Part shown: positions 6,500-8,678 of the stretch, piece after piece
Numbering within the stretch: the stretch's first letter is position 1
Layout of the letters: each line of letters opens with the position of its first letter
Origin: an uncultured Lachnospiraceae bacterium
GTDB lineage: Bacteria; Bacillota; Clostridia; Lachnospirales; Lachnospiraceae
Length of the DNA stretch: 8,678 nucleotides
Direction: 5' to 3'
Assembly: GCA_905236925.1 (NCBI GenBank)
Contig: CAJOQS010000265.1
Location: 1 to 8,678, forward strand
Translations under genes and position numbers: made by a program
Notes under the pieces: model-generated
The model's database searches: none
Told to the model about the DNA's origin: nothing
What the model saw: only the letters and a program-made list of their open reading frames with translations

Positions 6500-8170
6500 A
6501 TGCTTCTGACGGGAGCTCAGATCATAATTGAAACTCTGAAAGAAGAGCAGGTCGAGACTGTATTCGGGTATCCGGGGGGAACAGTTATCCCCGTATATGA
6601 TGCCCTTTACCAGAGCCGGCCTGCTATTAAGCATGTTCTGACTTCTCACGAGCAGGGAGCGGCGCACGCAGCCGACGGATATGCAAGATCTACGGGACGG
6701 ACGGGAGTCTGCCTCGTGACATCGGGGCCTGGTGCCACCAATCTTGTTACAGGTATAGCGACCGCATACATGGATTCGGTTCCGATGGTCGCGATCACGA
6801 TAAATGTTTCAAACAGCGATCTCGGAAAGGACAGCTTTCAGGAGGTCGACATCGCAGGCATCACGATGCCCGTCACGAAGCATAATTTCATCGTAAAGGA
6901 CATCTCCCTGCTGGCTCAGACCATCCACCGAGCGTTTAAGATCGCCTCTTCAGGGCGCAAGGGCCCCGTGCTTGTCGATATTACTAAGGATGTAACGAAG
7001 GCGGAGTATGATCACGAGCCACAGCCGCGCACTGAAAGTGAGTGTGAAGCAGCTTTCTGCGGAGAAGGGCTTGATAAGGCAGCACGGATGATCGAAAAAG
7101 CAAAAAAGCCCCTTCTGCTTGTGGGCGGAGGCGGAGCCTCGAGTACTGCTGCGGTGGAAAAGCTAAAGGCTCTCGCCGGAATGCTGGAGCTTCCGGTTGC
7201 CGTTACTCTGATGGGAAAGGGCGTCTTTAACGGAAAGCATCCCGGATATCTCGGAATGGCGGGACTGTACGGAACTGCGGCCGCAAAGAAGGCCTTCAGG
7301 GAAGCCGATCTTCTGATCGCGGCGGGGTGCCGCTTCAGCGAGAGGGTTACCGGAAACGATCCGGATTTCGTTCCGAACGCGCAGATCATTCATATTGACA
7401 TAGACAATGCGGAGCTTAACAAGAATATTCTGGCGGATGTGACCCTTGCCGGGGACATCGCGTCAATAGCCGATGAACTGATACAGGCTCTCGCCGGAAA
7501 GGATACGGAGCGCTCCCGTGCGAGACGCCGGAAATGGCTTGAAGAGCTTACAGAGGTAAGAAAAACCGAGGAAAACGAAGCTGCTGAAAAGCTTGCGCGG
7601 GCAGTCAGAGAAAAAAAGCTTACCGGACCCGCAATCGTACAGACGGCTTACTCGGTTCTCGGAGATGATGTGATCGTTTCCACGGAGGTCGGCCTTAACC
7701 AGATGTGGGCGGCAACGCATTACAGGTTCACGCGTCCCGGACAGCTGCTGACTTCGGGAGGCCTCGGGACGATGGGCTACGGATTAGGCGCGGCTATAGG
7801 CGCGGCCATAGGAAATCCCGGTGCCACAGTTGTCAATTTTGCGGGTGACGGATGCTTCAGGATGAATATGAACGAGCTCCTTACCTCGGTAAGAGAAGGG
7901 CTTCATATAATCGAGATTGTGTTCGACAACAGCTCGCTTGGCATGGTACACCAGCTTCAGAAGCGATACTGGAACGAAAGATACAGTGAAACAGAGTTCA
8001 ACGACGGGGCTGATTATGCCGCGATCGCCCGCTCCATGGGGGCTGAGGGCTGCACGGTATCCAATGTAGATGAACTCACAGAGGCACTTGAAAAGGCGGC
8101 CCTCAGCAGCGGAACAAGTGTTATCGTCTGCAGGATGGACAGGGACGAGGTATTTGATATAAAGCAGTAA
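6500..8170 (+). CDS. ilvB: Acetolactate synthase large (catalytic) subunit
   Basis: Thiamine-diphosphate enzyme that condenses two pyruvates to 2-acetolactate (valine/leucine branch) or pyruvate with 2-ketobutyrate (isoleucine branch). The 556 residues have the usual three domains: N-terminal pyrimidine-binding domain with YPGG (24-27), catalytic Glu51 in SHEQGAA, DSFQEVD (111-117) and Lys163; a central FAD-binding domain (about 190-330) with RFSERVTG (278-285); and the diphosphate-binding domain with GDG (449-451) and metal-ligand Asn477 in FDNSSLGMV. The RVTG motif points to the IlvB-type FAD enzyme rather than the catabolic AlsS type. Oddities: several inhibitor-site residues are non-consensus (Leu486 for Trp, Ser104 for Pro), and no ilvN small-subunit gene follows. 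Start ATG at 6500 has AGGTGGAG just upstream, abutting the xth stop. A diverged paralogue with altered substrate preference is possible. Confidence 0.9.
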   Translation: MLLTGAQIIIETLKEEQVETVFGYPGGTVIPVYDALYQSRPAIKHVLTSHEQGAAHAADGYARSTGRTGVCLVTSGPGATNLVTGIATAYMDSVPMVAITINVSNSDLGKDSFQEVDIAGITMPVTKHNFIVKDISLLAQTIHRAFKIASSGRKGPVLVDITKDVTKAEYDHEPQPRTESECEAAFCGEGLDKAARMIEKAKKPLLLVGGGGASSTAAVEKLKALAGMLELPVAVTLMGKGVFNGKHPGYLGMAGLYGTAAAKKAFREADLLIAAGCRFSERVTGNDPDFVPNAQIIHIDIDNAELNKNILADVTLAGDIASIADELIQALAGKDTERSRARRRKWLEELTEVRKTEENEAAEKLARAVREKKLTGPAIVQTAYSVLGDDVIVSTEVGLNQMWAATHYRFTRPGQLLTSGGLGTMGYGLGAAIGAAIGNPGATVVNFAGDGCFRMNMNELLTSVREGLHIIEIVFDNSSLGMVHQLQKRYWNERYSETEFNDGADYAAIARSMGAEGCTVSNVDELTEALEKAALSSGTSVIVCRMDRDEVFDIKQ

Positions 8171-8186
8171 CATCAAAACGGCATAC

Positions 8187-8214
8187 AAAAAACCGGGCGG
8201 ATCGCCCGGTTTTT
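8187..8214. terminator. Bidirectional intrinsic terminator between ilvB and the convergent gene
   Basis: CCGGGCG (8193-8199) pairs with CGCCCGG (8203-8209) around loop GAT, flanked by A's on the left and T's on the right, so a T-run follows the stem on either strand. It ends ilvB transcription 17 nt past its stop and transcription of the minus-strand gene 15 nt past its stop. Confidence 0.9.
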
Positions 8215-8228
8215 CAGTTCCTGTAAGC

Positions 8229-8678
8229 TTATTCTTCTGCTCCGGCATTGCCGTCGGATTCCTCATCATTCGCGGCAGGGAACGGTGTGTCACCGTCGGT
8301 GCCCGAATACGCTCTTACCCAGTAGGCCAGAAGAGTTTCGTCCTCGGCTGCCTCGGCTTCCATCAGCGCGTAGGTATCGTTGATGAGTTTCTTGACATCT
8401 TCGTCATAATTCAGGGCGTTGAGCCTTTCCTCGACACTGTCGCTGACCTCGCCGATAAATACACGGTAAGCACCTTCGGCGTCCCGGTATACAAAGGCTC
8501 TGTCTATCGAAATGGCCAGTGAATTAACATTGATGATCTGTGAATAGTAAGTATAGTAAACGACGTAATCAATATCTCCGAAGCCGGTTTTTGTATAGCA
8601 CGTAATGTTCGAAAAACCGATTATCGTCTCGAATCTCTGCTGAAGCAGTTCTTCGTTAATAAATGAGGTGTCGGAAAC
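8229..8678 (-). CDS. Unrecognised protein, C-terminal 149 residues, acidic tail
   Basis: The gene enters from the right edge and stops with TAA at 8229-8231, so only its last 149 residues are seen. I do not recognise a named family. The first 80 residues have alternating aromatic/hydrophobic strands (for example DYVVYYTYY at about 37-45, then RVFIGEVSD near 72-80) and then helices (81-120). This loosely resembles the NTF2-like C-terminal domain of secreted or lipoprotein-type hypothetical proteins in Lachnospiraceae; that resemblance is from memory and weak. The last 25 residues are rich in Asp, Glu, Gly and Ala and probably disordered. Codon use looks like its neighbours and the frame is open throughout, with a good terminator just past the stop, so it is a real gene. 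Location in the cell cannot be judged without the N-terminus. Confidence 0.75.
   Translation of the reverse strand, partial: VSDTSFINEELLQQRFETIIGFSNITCYTKTGFGDIDYVVYYTYYSQIINVNSLAISIDRAFVYRDAEGAYRVFIGEVSDSVEERLNALNYDEDVKKLINDTYALMEAEAAEDETLLAYWVRAYSGTDGDTPFPAANDEESDGNAGAEE

Noticed and set aside
7784..8293. A 169-codon minus-strand open frame spanning the end of ilvB and the shared terminator
   Set aside because: It crosses the strong hairpin terminator, overlaps ilvB and the end of the real minus-strand gene in another frame, and has no protein-like features.

Overview
The window looks like chromosomal DNA of an anaerobic Firmicute, most likely a clostridial or Lachnospiraceae-type bacterium. 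This is inferred from strong AGGAGG-like ribosome binding sites, roughly half GC coding DNA between very AT-rich intergenic gaps, a Basic Membrane Protein (BMP) nucleoside-type ABC uptake system, and a firmicute-type topoisomerase III. No tRNA, rRNA, CRISPR array, insertion sequence or phage gene was seen.

Left part, minus strand: the start of an ABC transporter ATPase (runs off the left edge) lies downstream of a BMP-family substrate-binding lipoprotein gene. Together they are the front end of an uptake system, probably for nucleosides, whose permease genes would lie beyond position 1. A strong intrinsic terminator and a candidate promoter sit between the two genes, so the abundant binding protein can be expressed separately from the ATPase. 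The lipoprotein gene has a leader of about 120 nt with two predicted hairpins that match no leader class I recognise.

Centre and right, plus strand: a divergent 306-nt gap carries promoters for both directions. It is followed by topB (DNA topoisomerase III), an HD-GYP cyclic-di-GMP phosphodiesterase, xth (exonuclease III / AP endonuclease) and ilvB (acetolactate synthase large subunit). The last three are separated by only 15 and 10 nt and end at one hairpin terminator, so they are probably one transcription unit. topB has no obvious terminator of its own and may read through into it.

Right edge, minus strand: the C-terminal 149 residues of an unrecognised protein with an acidic tail converge on ilvB and share its bidirectional terminator.

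Most of the window is ordinary housekeeping and accessory metabolism. The points most worth a second look are the acetolactate synthase, which by eye carries non-consensus residues at five known inhibitor-site positions and has no adjacent small subunit; the structured leader of the BMP gene; a cysteine cluster in the BMP protein; and short acidic repeats in TopB. I found no convincing undescribed multi-gene system.
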